Shown: positions 33,625 to 43,412 of the stretch, one piece after another
Layout of the letters: every line of letters starts with the position of its first letter
How positions within the stretch are numbered: position 1 is the stretch's first letter
Source of the DNA: Akkermansia sp.
Lineage (GTDB): Bacteria > Verrucomicrobiota > Verrucomicrobiia > Verrucomicrobiales > Akkermansiaceae
DNA: 62,745 nucleotides
NCBI GenBank assembly: GCA_030535875.1
Contig: JAUNRC010000006.1
Coordinates: forward strand, 1 to 62,745
Direction of reading: 5' to 3'
Translations under genes and position numbers: made by a program
The notes under the pieces: generated by a model
Database searches by the model: none
What the model was told of the DNA's origin: nothing
What the model saw: the letters and a program-made list of their open reading frames with translations, nothing else

Positions 33625-34896
33625 TCAGGCCTGCGCTTCGGGCATAAGCTCCGTCAGCAGGCCCTCAATATCAGTCTTGCGCGACTCACGAGTGGCGAGG
33701 TTCTTCAGTTCCAGATCAGGGTATTCACTGCCGACGATGACGGCGTAGGTCGCACCAATCTTTTCAGCGCGTTTGAGTTGATTACCCATCTTAGCAGGCG
33801 AGAGAGGAAGGTCCACGCGCACCCCGGCATCGCGCAGAGACGAGGCAAGAGCGAGCATCTGCGGGCGCATCTCAGCAGCAGCCAGCACCAGACATACGTC
33901 ACAGGCATCGGGCTTAACGGCGGCATCGCGCAATGCGCGAGCTGCGGGACATGCCTCGATTAAGTGAGCGATAACGGCATCGCCCATGGCAAAGCCGGTG
34001 GCCGGCATATCGACCGCACCGTTTGAAAGAGTGGCTACCAAGCCATTATAACGACCGCCGCCGGCAATGGCTCGCAGGCTGTGGCCCTTGTCAAATATCT
34101 CAAAGACCAGTCCGGTGTAGTACGCAAGGCCACGCACCACATAAAGATCCAACTTCACGTAATCGGCCAGGCCGCGAGCCTTCAGCTCCTCCAGTACGGC
34201 CTCGTAGCGGGGAGAACACCCGGCAGGCGGATTTTGAATGAAAGCCTCAAGGTCGGCACGCTTCATACCGAAGGCATCGAGCTTTTCCTGGCACACCTCG
34301 GGTCTGTCGCGCTCGAACTTGTCGATAATCGCCAGAAAATCGCCGGTCTTTTCCTCCGGCACACCATGCTCAGCCGCATAGCGCAGCCATACTTCGCGGT
34401 CCGACACGCGTACTACAAAATCATCCGACGTAAATCCGAACTCACGCATACAGTCAATGGCAAGGGCTATCAACTCGGCATCGGACCCCTCACCGGCCTC
34501 CCCGAGAATATCGGCATTGAACTGCACGAACTCACGCAAGCGGCCTTTCTGGGGTTTTTCGTAACGGAAGCAAGAGCCAATCTCGAACCACTTGAGCGGT
34601 TTGGTATATTCGCGCTGGTAAGCAGCAGCTATACGGCCGAGCGAGGCCGTCAATTCCGGGCGAACCGTCACGTCGCGCTCACCTTGGTCCACAAAACGGA
34701 AAAGCTGGGTGGGCAATTCACCGCCGGACTTTTTGAGGTAGAGCTCAGTAGCCTCCAAAGTGGGTGCCTCCCACTCCACAAAACCGTAACGATGCGCCAC
34801 CTTGCGCCATGTTCCGAACAAATAGGCGCGGAGGGCAAACTCCTGAGGTGCAAAATCGCGAAATCCGGTAAGGGGCTGAAATCTGGCGTCTGGCAT
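33625..34896 (-). CDS. hisS: histidyl-tRNA synthetase
   Basis: A 423-residue class II synthetase that charges tRNA-His. Visible family motifs include FRFVDQGERDVTVRPELTASLGR (motif 2 region), PLKWFEIGSCFRYEKPQKGRLREFVQFNADILG, the His-A signature YYTGLVFEIFDKGHSLRAIAGGGRYNGL and the C-terminal anticodon-binding domain. Length is typical. It is monocistronic, with a consensus promoter about 25 bases upstream of the ATG, and converges on the recombinase gene. Confidence 0.96.
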   Translation of the reverse strand: MPDARFQPLTGFRDFAPQEFALRAYLFGTWRKVAHRYGFVEWEAPTLEATELYLKKSGGELPTQLFRFVDQGERDVTVRPELTASLGRIAAAYQREYTKPLKWFEIGSCFRYEKPQKGRLREFVQFNADILGEAGEGSDAELIALAIDCMREFGFTSDDFVVRVSDREVWLRYAAEHGVPEEKTGDFLAIIDKFERDRPEVCQEKLDAFGMKRADLEAFIQNPPAGCSPRYEAVLEELKARGLADYVKLDLYVVRGLAYYTGLVFEIFDKGHSLRAIAGGGRYNGLVATLSNGAVDMPATGFAMGDAVIAHLIEACPAARALRDAAVKPDACDVCLVLAAAEMRPQMLALASSLRDAGVRVDLPLSPAKMGNQLKRAEKIGATYAVIVGSEYPDLELKNLATRESRKTDIEGLLTELMPEAQA

Positions 34897-34922
34897 AACA
34901 TTAAAATGGTAAGAGGTGCGCT

Positions 34923-34950
34923 ATTATACGCACGCGCGGCAAGCTGTCAA
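34923..34950 (-). promoter_or_regulatory. consensus promoter of hisS
   Basis: Minus strand: TTGACA, 16 bp, TATAAT; about 20 leader bases before the ATG and no Shine-Dalgarno. Confidence 0.82.
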
Positions 34951-34992
34951 TACCAAATAGACTCCGCCGGAACATCAAGACATGATTTTCAC

Positions 34993-35021
34993 TTGCCATG
35001 CCGGAGGCGCAGAGATAGAAT
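34993..35021 (+). promoter_or_regulatory. promoter of the secreted Sel1 protein gene
   Basis: TTGCCA at 34993, 17 bp, TAGAAT at 35016-35021; 22 bases to ATG 35044. Confidence 0.65.
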
Positions 35022-35043
35022 GACAGGCAGCCGCAAAACGAAC

Positions 35044-36615
35044 ATGAAGCCGTTTTTCCTCATCACCAGCATGCTCCTTCTGGGTGCCCTCCTGGCTCCG
35101 GCAGCTCTCGCAGCCTCGAACCACAAACTCAAGCGCACGGACAAGCAGACCAAGCACAAGCGCTCCGTCCGCAAAAAATCGGCTTCGGCTCAGCGACCGA
35201 ACCTGCCTCCGCCCAACAGCGAATTCTCCGTTCTCTCCGCACCTCAGGGGCACCCCGACAGTTATAAACTCTTCATTGATAAACTCAATGAACAGGTCAA
35301 GGCCAATGAAATGGATACCTGCACCGCCATGACCGTAGCCCTGACGGCGACCGGCGATGAATTCTGTCTGGAACAATGGATGGAAAAGGCCGCAGCCGAC
35401 GGCAATGCCGTGGCTCTCCACTACATGGGAATGACCGCCGCAGCCAAAAACTCTTCCCCGGAAATCCGCTACGTCAGTCACGAAGAACGTCAGGCTCTGC
35501 TCAGCAGACAACGCCACCGCGCACAACAGGCAGCCGGCTGGCTCAAACGCGCAGCGGACCTCCGCTATGTACCGGCTATGCTGGATTACAGCGTTTTCCT
35601 GCGAAACGGCATCGGCGTAGCGAAAAATGAGCTAGCAGCCAATCGGCTCCTGCTCGAAGCCGGCAAAACCGGCAATCTCGAGACCCGCTTCACTTGGCTC
35701 TTGCAGGAAGGGCGCCTCATGAGTTGGGCTGACCGCGAACGCCCGGAAGTGGCAGCGGAAATCGAACGGGGCAATCACCATGTCATCTACCGCCTCAGCC
35801 AGTTTGCACCGGACTCCCGTACCCAGTTGGAATGGCTACAAAAAGCCATCGGCAAAGGCAATGGTGCAGCAGCCTACTCCCTCTCTGCCGTCATGAACAA
35901 AACCGCCCCCGCCGAGAGCCTCAAGCTACTCAAGGCCGCCGTTTCCATGCACGACTCTTCCGCCATGTATGTTTACGGCTCATTCCTTGCCAGCGAGCCC
36001 GGGGATTACCACAAACAGACCGGACTGGAACAAAATGTCGAACTCGGCGTTGCCATGCTCCGACTCTCGGCCATGATGGGCAATTCTCAGAGCAGACGTA
36101 CCCTCGCCAAATGTTACTACCGCGGTGAGTTCGGAATCCCCCGCGACCTGAGCAAGTGCTACGCTCACCTCAAATGGCTCAACAGCGCACAGCGCGACCC
36201 CATTTCACTCGCAGCTCAAGGCTTCATGCTCCTCACCGGCGAAGGTGTGCAGCAGGACATCAATACAGGTCTGCGCTACATTAACCTTGCAGCCAAGGCC
36301 AATTACAGCTTTGCTGCCACCATGCTCGCCTACGCCCGCTACAAGGGCATCGGCATGCCGCAGGATACCGCGCTCGCCGTAGAAATGTTGCAGGAGTCCG
36401 CCGCCGCAGGCTTCGCTCACGCCTATGTTTACATCGCGTTCCTGACCGCTAAGGGACTGCACGGCGACAAACCCGATATGAACGAAGCCAAGCGCTACAT
36501 CAATATCGCCGCCCTCAATCTCGGCGAGAGTGCTCAACTTTTCTTCGACCAGCTCATGGAGGAAAAAGATTGGGAACTCGCCCCCTTCCCGCTTGAGAAA
36601 AAATCAAATTTTTAA
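35044..36615 (+). CDS. secreted Sel1/TPR-like repeat protein
   Basis: The 523-residue protein has a signal peptide (MLLLGALLAPAALA), then a very basic low-complexity linker (KRTDKQTKHKRSVRKK) and many Sel1-like helical repeats spanning about residues 110-510 (for example GNGAAAYSLSAVM, LAKCYYRGEFGIPRDLSKCYAHLKW, AQGFMLLTGEGVQQDINTGLRYINLAA, AYARYKGIGMPQDTALAVEMLQESAA). The mature protein is probably an envelope scaffold; the basic linker could bind peptidoglycan or nucleic acid. A longer upstream reading frame is not credible, since it runs antisense through hisS. Confidence 0.85.
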   Translation: MKPFFLITSMLLLGALLAPAALAASNHKLKRTDKQTKHKRSVRKKSASAQRPNLPPPNSEFSVLSAPQGHPDSYKLFIDKLNEQVKANEMDTCTAMTVALTATGDEFCLEQWMEKAAADGNAVALHYMGMTAAAKNSSPEIRYVSHEERQALLSRQRHRAQQAAGWLKRAADLRYVPAMLDYSVFLRNGIGVAKNELAANRLLLEAGKTGNLETRFTWLLQEGRLMSWADRERPEVAAEIERGNHHVIYRLSQFAPDSRTQLEWLQKAIGKGNGAAAYSLSAVMNKTAPAESLKLLKAAVSMHDSSAMYVYGSFLASEPGDYHKQTGLEQNVELGVAMLRLSAMMGNSQSRRTLAKCYYRGEFGIPRDLSKCYAHLKWLNSAQRDPISLAAQGFMLLTGEGVQQDINTGLRYINLAAKANYSFAATMLAYARYKGIGMPQDTALAVEMLQESAAAGFAHAYVYIAFLTAKGLHGDKPDMNEAKRYINIAALNLGESAQLFFDQLMEEKDWELAPFPLEKKSNF

Positions 36616-36738
36616 CTGTTTAGCTTTTCTTAACTTATCACAAGATAAAGTGTAGATACAGCTTATTTTCATACCACATATTGCGATAAGAAGCATAAGC
36701 GACATATTTTCACGGTTCCGACACCTCAAAAAAAGGGC

Positions 36739-36768
36739 TTGTCAAGCCGATGAAGTATGTGTTAAACT
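36739..36768 (+). promoter_or_regulatory. promoter of the 3D-domain protein gene
   Basis: TTGTCA at 36739, 18 bp, TAAACT at 36763-36768. About 65 bases of leader precede ATG 36834, including a CCTCT/AGAGG pair. Confidence 0.55.
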
Positions 36769-36833
36769 GCCGCCCGTAACGTATATTGCCCCCTCTCAGA
36801 GGAGCAACTGCACATCTTAAAGAAACGCCAATA

Positions 36834-37460
36834 ATGACGAGAACAGCAAAGCTCTTTGCTGTGAGCGTACTTTCCGTACTCACAGCATTCAACCTCTGCG
36901 CTACGCGCGCGGAGGCAGCTACGGGAGTGAGCAAAGGGTTCATCATGCCCACAGCTCCCTCTCCTTCAGCCAGGCCCAATCCCCGACTTCCCAAGCTCGG
37001 CCGCGACAAGCATGGCATGCCGCTCTACCATCCCGCTCAGCTCAACCGTGTGGTACGCACAACGGCCTACACTCACACGGAGAGCGACCACATCGGTTAT
37101 GGTCCCCGCAACGCCATCGGCACTTCTCTGAAATACACCGATCAGGTACGCAGCGCCGCTGCCGACTGGTCCGTCTACCCGCTGGGAACACGTTTCAAGA
37201 TTAAAGGCCAGCCCTACATTTACGTTGTGGACGACTACGGCAGTGCTCTGGTCGGCACCGGCACGATTGACATTTACCAGCCCACGAAAGAGCTCATGCG
37301 CAAATGGGGTCGTCGCGTGGTGGAGATTCAGGTCATTCAATGGGGCTCATCCCAGTTGAGCATGCGTACCCTGCAAGGTCGCACCGGCTACCGCCATTGC
37401 GCCAAGATGCAGGCCTCGCTCAAGCAACAGAATCGCCACCGCAAAACAGCTAAGCGCTGA
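36834..37460 (+). CDS. secreted 3D-domain (double-psi beta-barrel) protein
   Basis: A 208-residue exported protein with a signal peptide (LSVLTAFNLCATRAEA). VVRTTAYTHTESDH, IGTSLKYTDQVRSAAADWSVYPLGTRFKI, VVDDYGSALVGTGTIDIY and RKWGRRVVEIQVIQWG form the 3D domain, whose conserved acidic residues occur in lytic transglycosylase-related peptidoglycan proteins (RlpA/MltA fold). A peptidoglycan-remodelling role is likely by family. The C-terminus is basic (QQNRHRKTAKR). Terminated before gltX. Confidence 0.85.
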   Translation: MTRTAKLFAVSVLSVLTAFNLCATRAEAATGVSKGFIMPTAPSPSARPNPRLPKLGRDKHGMPLYHPAQLNRVVRTTAYTHTESDHIGYGPRNAIGTSLKYTDQVRSAAADWSVYPLGTRFKIKGQPYIYVVDDYGSALVGTGTIDIYQPTKELMRKWGRRVVEIQVIQWGSSQLSMRTLQGRTGYRHCAKMQASLKQQNRHRKTAKR

Positions 37461-37487
37461 TTGCTCCGCCTCATTTTCCTTTTGACC

Positions 37488-37522
37488 GAACGCCCCGCAA
37501 GTGATAAAGCTGCGGGGCGTTC
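37488..37522 (+). terminator. intrinsic terminator after the 3D-domain gene
   Basis: Perfect 12 bp stem (37488-37499 with 37511-37522), then TCTTCTT. Confidence 0.82.
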
Positions 37523-37584
37523 TCTTCTTCTGCGAGGGCGCCACCTCAAGCCGATTATTTTGAAGAAACAGTACGAATTAAGGC

Positions 37585-37613
37585 TTGAAAAAAACGAAGA
37601 TATGGTGTATAAG
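37585..37613 (+). promoter_or_regulatory. leaderless-type promoter of gltX
   Basis: TTGAAA at 37585, 17 bp, TATAAG at 37608-37613, GCGCGC, ATG 37620. Confidence 0.72.
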
Positions 37614-37619
37614 GCGCGC

Positions 37620-38975
37620 ATGTCAACGTCCATACGCACACGTTTCGCACCGTCCCCGACGGGCTATCTTCACATCGGCGGAGCACGCACCGCTCTGTTC
37701 AACTATCTCTTTGCCCGCAAAATGGGAGGTACTTTCATCCTGCGCATTGAAGATACCGATCAGGAACGACATGTGGAAGATGCCATGAAGGCCATTTTCA
37801 CCGGCATGAGCTGGCTGGGACTGGATTGGGATGAAGGCGAAGGCAAGGGCGGCCCCTGTGAGCCGTACTTCCAAAGTCAGCGCAAGGACATTTACGACCG
37901 CTACTTCAACAAGCTTGTGGAGATGGGTCGAGTGTACGAGTGCCCCGCTCCCAACAAGCGCGACAAGAACGGCGATGAAATTCCCGGTACCGGCGAGGGA
38001 ACGGTATGGCGCTTCCGCTTCAAGCGCGACGGCGTGATGACCCTCAATGACTTGGTATGCGGCGAAATTTCCGTTGACTACACCAACGAGGAAAACACCC
38101 CCGACATGGTGGTTAAGCGTACGGACGGCTCCTACATCTTCCATCTCGTCAATGTTGTTGATGACATCGAAATGAAAATTTCGCACGTCATTCGCGGTGA
38201 GGACCACATCATGAACACCTTTAAGCACCTTCAGCTTTTCGATGCCTTCGGTGTGGAGCCCCCCATCTATGCTCACATCCCGCTTATTCAGAACCCCGAC
38301 GGCTCCAAGATGAGCAAGCGCGACGTAGGAGCCCAGCTCGGCAACTACCCGGAAGAGGGTTTCCTGCCCGATGCCGTCATCAACTTCATTGCTCTGCTCG
38401 GTTGGAGCAGCAAGAGCGACAACGAGATTTTCAGCAAAGAAGAGCTCATCAACCTCTTCTCGCTCGAAAATGTGAACCGCGCTGCAGCCAAGTTCGACAT
38501 CACCAAGTGCAAATGGATGAACCAGCAGCACATCATGCGTCTGCCCGCTGAGAAGTTCATCGAACTGACCATGCCCTTCTGCACCGCCGCAGGGCTGGAA
38601 GATACCGCGCAACTCCGCGAACTACTCCCCGCCGTTCAGACCAAGATTCAGCTCCTCAGCGAAGCCCCGTCCTGGGTCAAATGGCTGCAGGTGCTGGAGT
38701 ACGAGCCGGAAAACATGGCCAAGTTGCAGGACAACGCCCGCGAGATGCTCAACCGCCTCGTGGAGGCCTTCAACGGCATCGAAACATGGAGCGGCGAGGC
38801 CGCCTTTCAGGTCATCAAGCCGTTGGCCAAGGAAAACGGCGTGAAAGTAGGAGCCATGATGTTCCCGCTGCGCATGGCGCTGACCGGCACGCACGCCGGT
38901 CCCGGAATCGACGTTATCATGCAGGTACTCGGCCGAGATGAGGTACTGCGCCGCATCGCTGTCTTCCCCTGCTGA
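37620..38975 (+). CDS. gltX: glutamyl-tRNA synthetase
   Basis: A 451-residue class I synthetase. RFAPSPTGYLHIGGARTALF contains the HIGH-type motif, TFILRIEDTDQER the Glu-binding site, and KMSKRDVGAQ the KMSKS-type loop; an anticodon-binding helical domain follows. With GatB in the same window it probably supports Glu-tRNA(Gln) or charging of both tRNAs. The start is set by the leaderless promoter and the conserved N-terminus; an in-frame extension upstream would cover the preceding terminator. Slightly shorter than the usual 470 to 490 residues. Confidence 0.96.
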   Translation: MSTSIRTRFAPSPTGYLHIGGARTALFNYLFARKMGGTFILRIEDTDQERHVEDAMKAIFTGMSWLGLDWDEGEGKGGPCEPYFQSQRKDIYDRYFNKLVEMGRVYECPAPNKRDKNGDEIPGTGEGTVWRFRFKRDGVMTLNDLVCGEISVDYTNEENTPDMVVKRTDGSYIFHLVNVVDDIEMKISHVIRGEDHIMNTFKHLQLFDAFGVEPPIYAHIPLIQNPDGSKMSKRDVGAQLGNYPEEGFLPDAVINFIALLGWSSKSDNEIFSKEELINLFSLENVNRAAAKFDITKCKWMNQQHIMRLPAEKFIELTMPFCTAAGLEDTAQLRELLPAVQTKIQLLSEAPSWVKWLQVLEYEPENMAKLQDNAREMLNRLVEAFNGIETWSGEAAFQVIKPLAKENGVKVGAMMFPLRMALTGTHAGPGIDVIMQVLGRDEVLRRIAVFPC

Positions 38976-38999
38976 CAGATGCAAGACTTTAACCGAGTC

Positions 39000-39028
39000 A
39001 GGGCGCGCCGGTCGCGCCCTGCTCTTTT
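39000..39028 (+). terminator. intrinsic terminator between gltX and queA
   Basis: Stem 39000-39007 with 39013-39020 (all but two pairs GC-rich), loop CCGGT, then GCTCTTTTT. It ends 20 bases before the queA ATG. Confidence 0.75.
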
Positions 39029-39048
39029 TATCGCCCAGACGAACAGAT

Positions 39049-40026
39049 ATGCGCACCATCGACTTTGATTATCACCTGCCCGAAGAACTTATAGCCGACC
39101 GACCGTTACCCGACCGCGCCGCCAGCCGCATGCTCGTTGTTCACCGCGACACCGGTCTGATTGAGCACCGCCATTTCAGCGATATCCTCGAATATGTCCG
39201 GCCGGGTGACCACTTCGTTCTCAACAACACCAAGGTCGTTCCGGCGCGCTACTTCAGCAACGACGGCTCCATCGAACTCGTTCGCGCCGGACTGGCACAA
39301 GAACTTGTCTGGAAGTGCATGGTGCGCCCCGGTAAGAAGATGAAAGTCGGCCGTACCGTCCAAGTGGGAGATGCCACGGGAGTGGTGGAAAGCATCGACG
39401 ACGAAGGCTACCGCTACATCCGCTGGGATAAGTACATCGACCCCGATATCTACGGAAGACTTGCCTTGCCCCACTACATGAACCGCGAGAGCGAGCCGGC
39501 CGACAAAGAGCGCTACCAAACCGTCTATGCCGAGCATGAGGGAGCCATCGCCGCCCCGACAGCAGGTCTGCACTTCACCCCGGAAATTCTCGCACAAGTT
39601 CCCCACAGCTTCGTTACTCTTCATGTGGGTGTAGGCACTTTCCGCCCCGTCAAAGCCGAGTTCATCGAAGACCACCACATGCACCGCGAGAGTTTCACCC
39701 TGCCCGCCGACACTGCCGAGGCCGTTGAAAAAGCCCGCCGAGTGCTTGCCGTAGGCACCACCAGCGTACGAGTACTCGAGACTCTCGCTACACGGCACGG
39801 GTGCCCTCTGCCCCCATGCAGTGGCGATACGGATATCTTCATTTATCCCGGCTATGAATATAAAGTCGTAGGCGGCCTGCTCACCAACTTCCATCTACCG
39901 CAAAGCACGCTCATCATGCTGGTATGCGCCTTTGCCGGCAAGGAGCTCATCATGGAGGCCTATCGACAGGCCGTTGAAGAGCGCTACCGCTTCTTCTCCT
40001 ACGGTGACTGCATGCTGATACTCTGA
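39049..40026 (+). CDS. queA: S-adenosylmethionine:tRNA ribosyltransferase-isomerase
   Basis: QueA transfers the ribosyl of SAM to preQ1 in tRNA, forming epoxyqueuosine at the wobble base. The 325-residue product has FDYHLPEELIADRPLPDRAASRML, HFVLNNTKVVPARYF, the KAEFIEDHHMHRESFTLP region, GTTSVRVLETLA and LTNFHLPQSTLIMLVCAFAG, all family hallmarks. It begins 73 bases after gltX, beyond a terminator, with no promoter I can place; readthrough is a possibility. Slightly shorter than E. coli QueA (356). Confidence 0.95.
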   Translation: MRTIDFDYHLPEELIADRPLPDRAASRMLVVHRDTGLIEHRHFSDILEYVRPGDHFVLNNTKVVPARYFSNDGSIELVRAGLAQELVWKCMVRPGKKMKVGRTVQVGDATGVVESIDDEGYRYIRWDKYIDPDIYGRLALPHYMNRESEPADKERYQTVYAEHEGAIAAPTAGLHFTPEILAQVPHSFVTLHVGVGTFRPVKAEFIEDHHMHRESFTLPADTAEAVEKARRVLAVGTTSVRVLETLATRHGCPLPPCSGDTDIFIYPGYEYKVVGGLLTNFHLPQSTLIMLVCAFAGKELIMEAYRQAVEERYRFFSYGDCMLIL

Positions 40027-40042
40027 TTTTGAACAGCAACAG

Positions 40043-40086
40043 CCCCGCCCTGCAAGGTCCGTCCCGTGGCCGAGCAGATGGCGGGG
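40043..40086. other. GC-rich hairpin between converging queA and thiC
   Basis: CCCCGCC (40043-40049) pairs with 40080-40086 and 40050-40053 with 40074-40077, leaving a two-base bulge and a 20-base loop. There is no T-run, so a terminator role is uncertain. The remaining 40087-40142 is featureless to me. Confidence 0.45.
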
Positions 40087-40142
40087 TGTACTTCAACAGG
40101 TGCAAAGGCCGGCCCGATAAGCCCGCCGATTAGCGCCGCTGA

Positions 40143-41998
<1,856 letters not shown>

Positions 41999-42058
41999 GC
42001 GAAAATAAATTGACTAACAAAAAAAAGTTCAGATGTCATGATATGGCAATTTTGATGC

Positions 42059-42088
42059 TTGCCAGACAGGGGTTCTATATGCTATGCT
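42059..42088 (+). promoter_or_regulatory. leaderless-type promoter of the M23 peptidase-nadD operon
   Basis: TTGCCA at 42059, 18 bp, extended TGC-TATGCT at 42083-42088, 6 bases, ATG 42095. Confidence 0.7.
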
Positions 42089-42094
42089 GCTGAC

Positions 42095-42781
42095 ATGGTA
42101 CGTTTATGCCACCAGATTTTCTTCCTGACGATTGCCTTATTTTTCACCTTAGGCAGCGTGTCGTGCGCGGGAGTCACCATGGCTCAGAAGACAGCCGACG
42201 GCAAATGGGCCCTCGTTCCGCTGGCCGACGGATTCGATTTCCCCGTCGGCAAACCTAACGGCGACGGCTACTACAAAGCCCGCGGTCTGCGCCTGAAAAC
42301 GCCGCGTCACTTAGGAGAAGACTGGAACGGCAACGGAGGCGGCAACTCCGATTTGGGCGACCCCGTCTACACCATCGGGCATGGTCTGGTGACATACGCA
42401 GCCGATGCCCGCGGTCGCTGGGGCAAGGTTGTCATCGTTCGCCACGCCTTCCGCGAACCCAAGAGCGGCCGTGTACTCTGCTGCCAAACGCTCTACGCAC
42501 ACCTCGACCGCATCGATGTCCAACTCGGTCAGCTTGTGCAGCGCGGCGATATGGTCGGCACCATCGGCACCAACCGCGGCATGTTCCCTGCTCACCTTCA
42601 CGCAGAGCTACACTTCAACATCCTTGTCAACTGCGGTCAGCAGGGCATCCCTAAGACAGCAAAGAATTACGGCAATCTGACGGCCTTCATCAATCACTAT
42701 CGTCGTCTGCAGCCTGAGAAAAAATACGTTAAGCTGCCCATCGGCTGCTTCCTTCCCTACAAGGACACGGAGGGTCTGTGA
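42095..42781 (+). CDS. M23-type (LytM) peptidoglycan endopeptidase domain protein
   Basis: The 228-residue exported protein has a signal peptide ending near Cys24 (GSVSC, a poor lipobox). The LytM zinc ligands are seen in HLGEDWNG (His and Asp), and the HxH in PAHLHAELHF, with LYAHLDRIDVQLGQLVQRGDMVGTIG between them. This makes an active peptidase likely, acting on peptidoglycan cross-links in the periplasm. The stop codon overlaps the nadD ATG. Confidence 0.9.
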   Translation: MVRLCHQIFFLTIALFFTLGSVSCAGVTMAQKTADGKWALVPLADGFDFPVGKPNGDGYYKARGLRLKTPRHLGEDWNGNGGGNSDLGDPVYTIGHGLVTYAADARGRWGKVVIVRHAFREPKSGRVLCCQTLYAHLDRIDVQLGQLVQRGDMVGTIGTNRGMFPAHLHAELHFNILVNCGQQGIPKTAKNYGNLTAFINHYRRLQPEKKYVKLPIGCFLPYKDTEGL

Positions 42782-43350
42782 TGAAACTCTGTCTCTTCGG
42801 CGGATCGTTTGATCCCGTCCATTGCGGACATTTAGCCATTGCCGAGGCTGCCGTACAGCAGGTCGGCATAGAGAAGGTGCTTTTTCTGCCGGCGGCACGC
42901 TCTCCGTTTAAGACGGAGCATCAGCACGAGTTCAGCGATGAAGAACGTTTGGCGATGCTCCGAGCAGCTACGGCAGAGTTCCCATGGGCCGAAACCAGCG
43001 ATATGGACCTCAGACTACCTCCGCCAAGCTGGAGTTGGCGCCTTGTGGAGCACTGCAAAGAAGAATATCCCACAGCAAAGTTGTACTGGCTGATGGGAAC
43101 CGACCAGTGGGAACAACTGCACCGCTGGGCTCGCTACGATTACCTCACAGCAGAACTCACTTTCATCGTCTACCACCGAGGAACAGCCCCACAGCCACGA
43201 CCGGGAGTTCATTCCCACTTTATTAAGGGGCACCACCCGGCCTCCTCTTCTGCCATCCGCGCTGCACTCAGCGAAGGTTTGCCCCTTTCGGACGACTGGC
43301 TCCCCCCTGTCGTGAAAAATCTCATTTCTCAATTTCATAAAAAATCATAA
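42781..43350 (+). CDS. nadD: nicotinate-nucleotide adenylyltransferase
   Basis: NadD makes deamido-NAD from NaMN and ATP. The 189-residue product has the T/HxGH nucleotidyl-transferase motif in FGGSFDPVHCGHLAIAE, the substrate region LMGTDQWEQLHRW and the C-terminal PASSSAIRAAL. It starts at ATG 42781, overlapping the previous stop by one base (TGATG); a GTG three bases upstream is also possible. A GGAGGG Shine-Dalgarno lies about 8 bases upstream, one of the few in this window. Confidence 0.93.
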   Translation: MKLCLFGGSFDPVHCGHLAIAEAAVQQVGIEKVLFLPAARSPFKTEHQHEFSDEERLAMLRAATAEFPWAETSDMDLRLPPPSWSWRLVEHCKEEYPTAKLYWLMGTDQWEQLHRWARYDYLTAELTFIVYHRGTAPQPRPGVHSHFIKGHHPASSSAIRAALSEGLPLSDDWLPPVVKNLISQFHKKS

Positions 43351-43377
43351 GCAGTGCGACACGCTGCAATTTCGTAC

Positions 43378-43406
43378 TTGCGAGAGGGGCGCATTCATGC
43401 TAAACT
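43378..43406 (+). promoter_or_regulatory. leaderless-type promoter of dsbD
   Basis: TTGCGA at 43378, 17 bp, extended TGC-TAAACT at 43401-43406, CAAGGC, ATG 43413. Confidence 0.72.
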
Positions 43407-43412
43407 CAAGGC

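Noticed and set aside
34081..35043. A long plus-strand reading frame joined in frame to the secreted Sel1 protein, suggesting an 844-residue protein
   Set aside because: It runs antisense through hisS, and a signal peptide with a promoter just upstream begins at 35044. The extension is a shadow of hisS.
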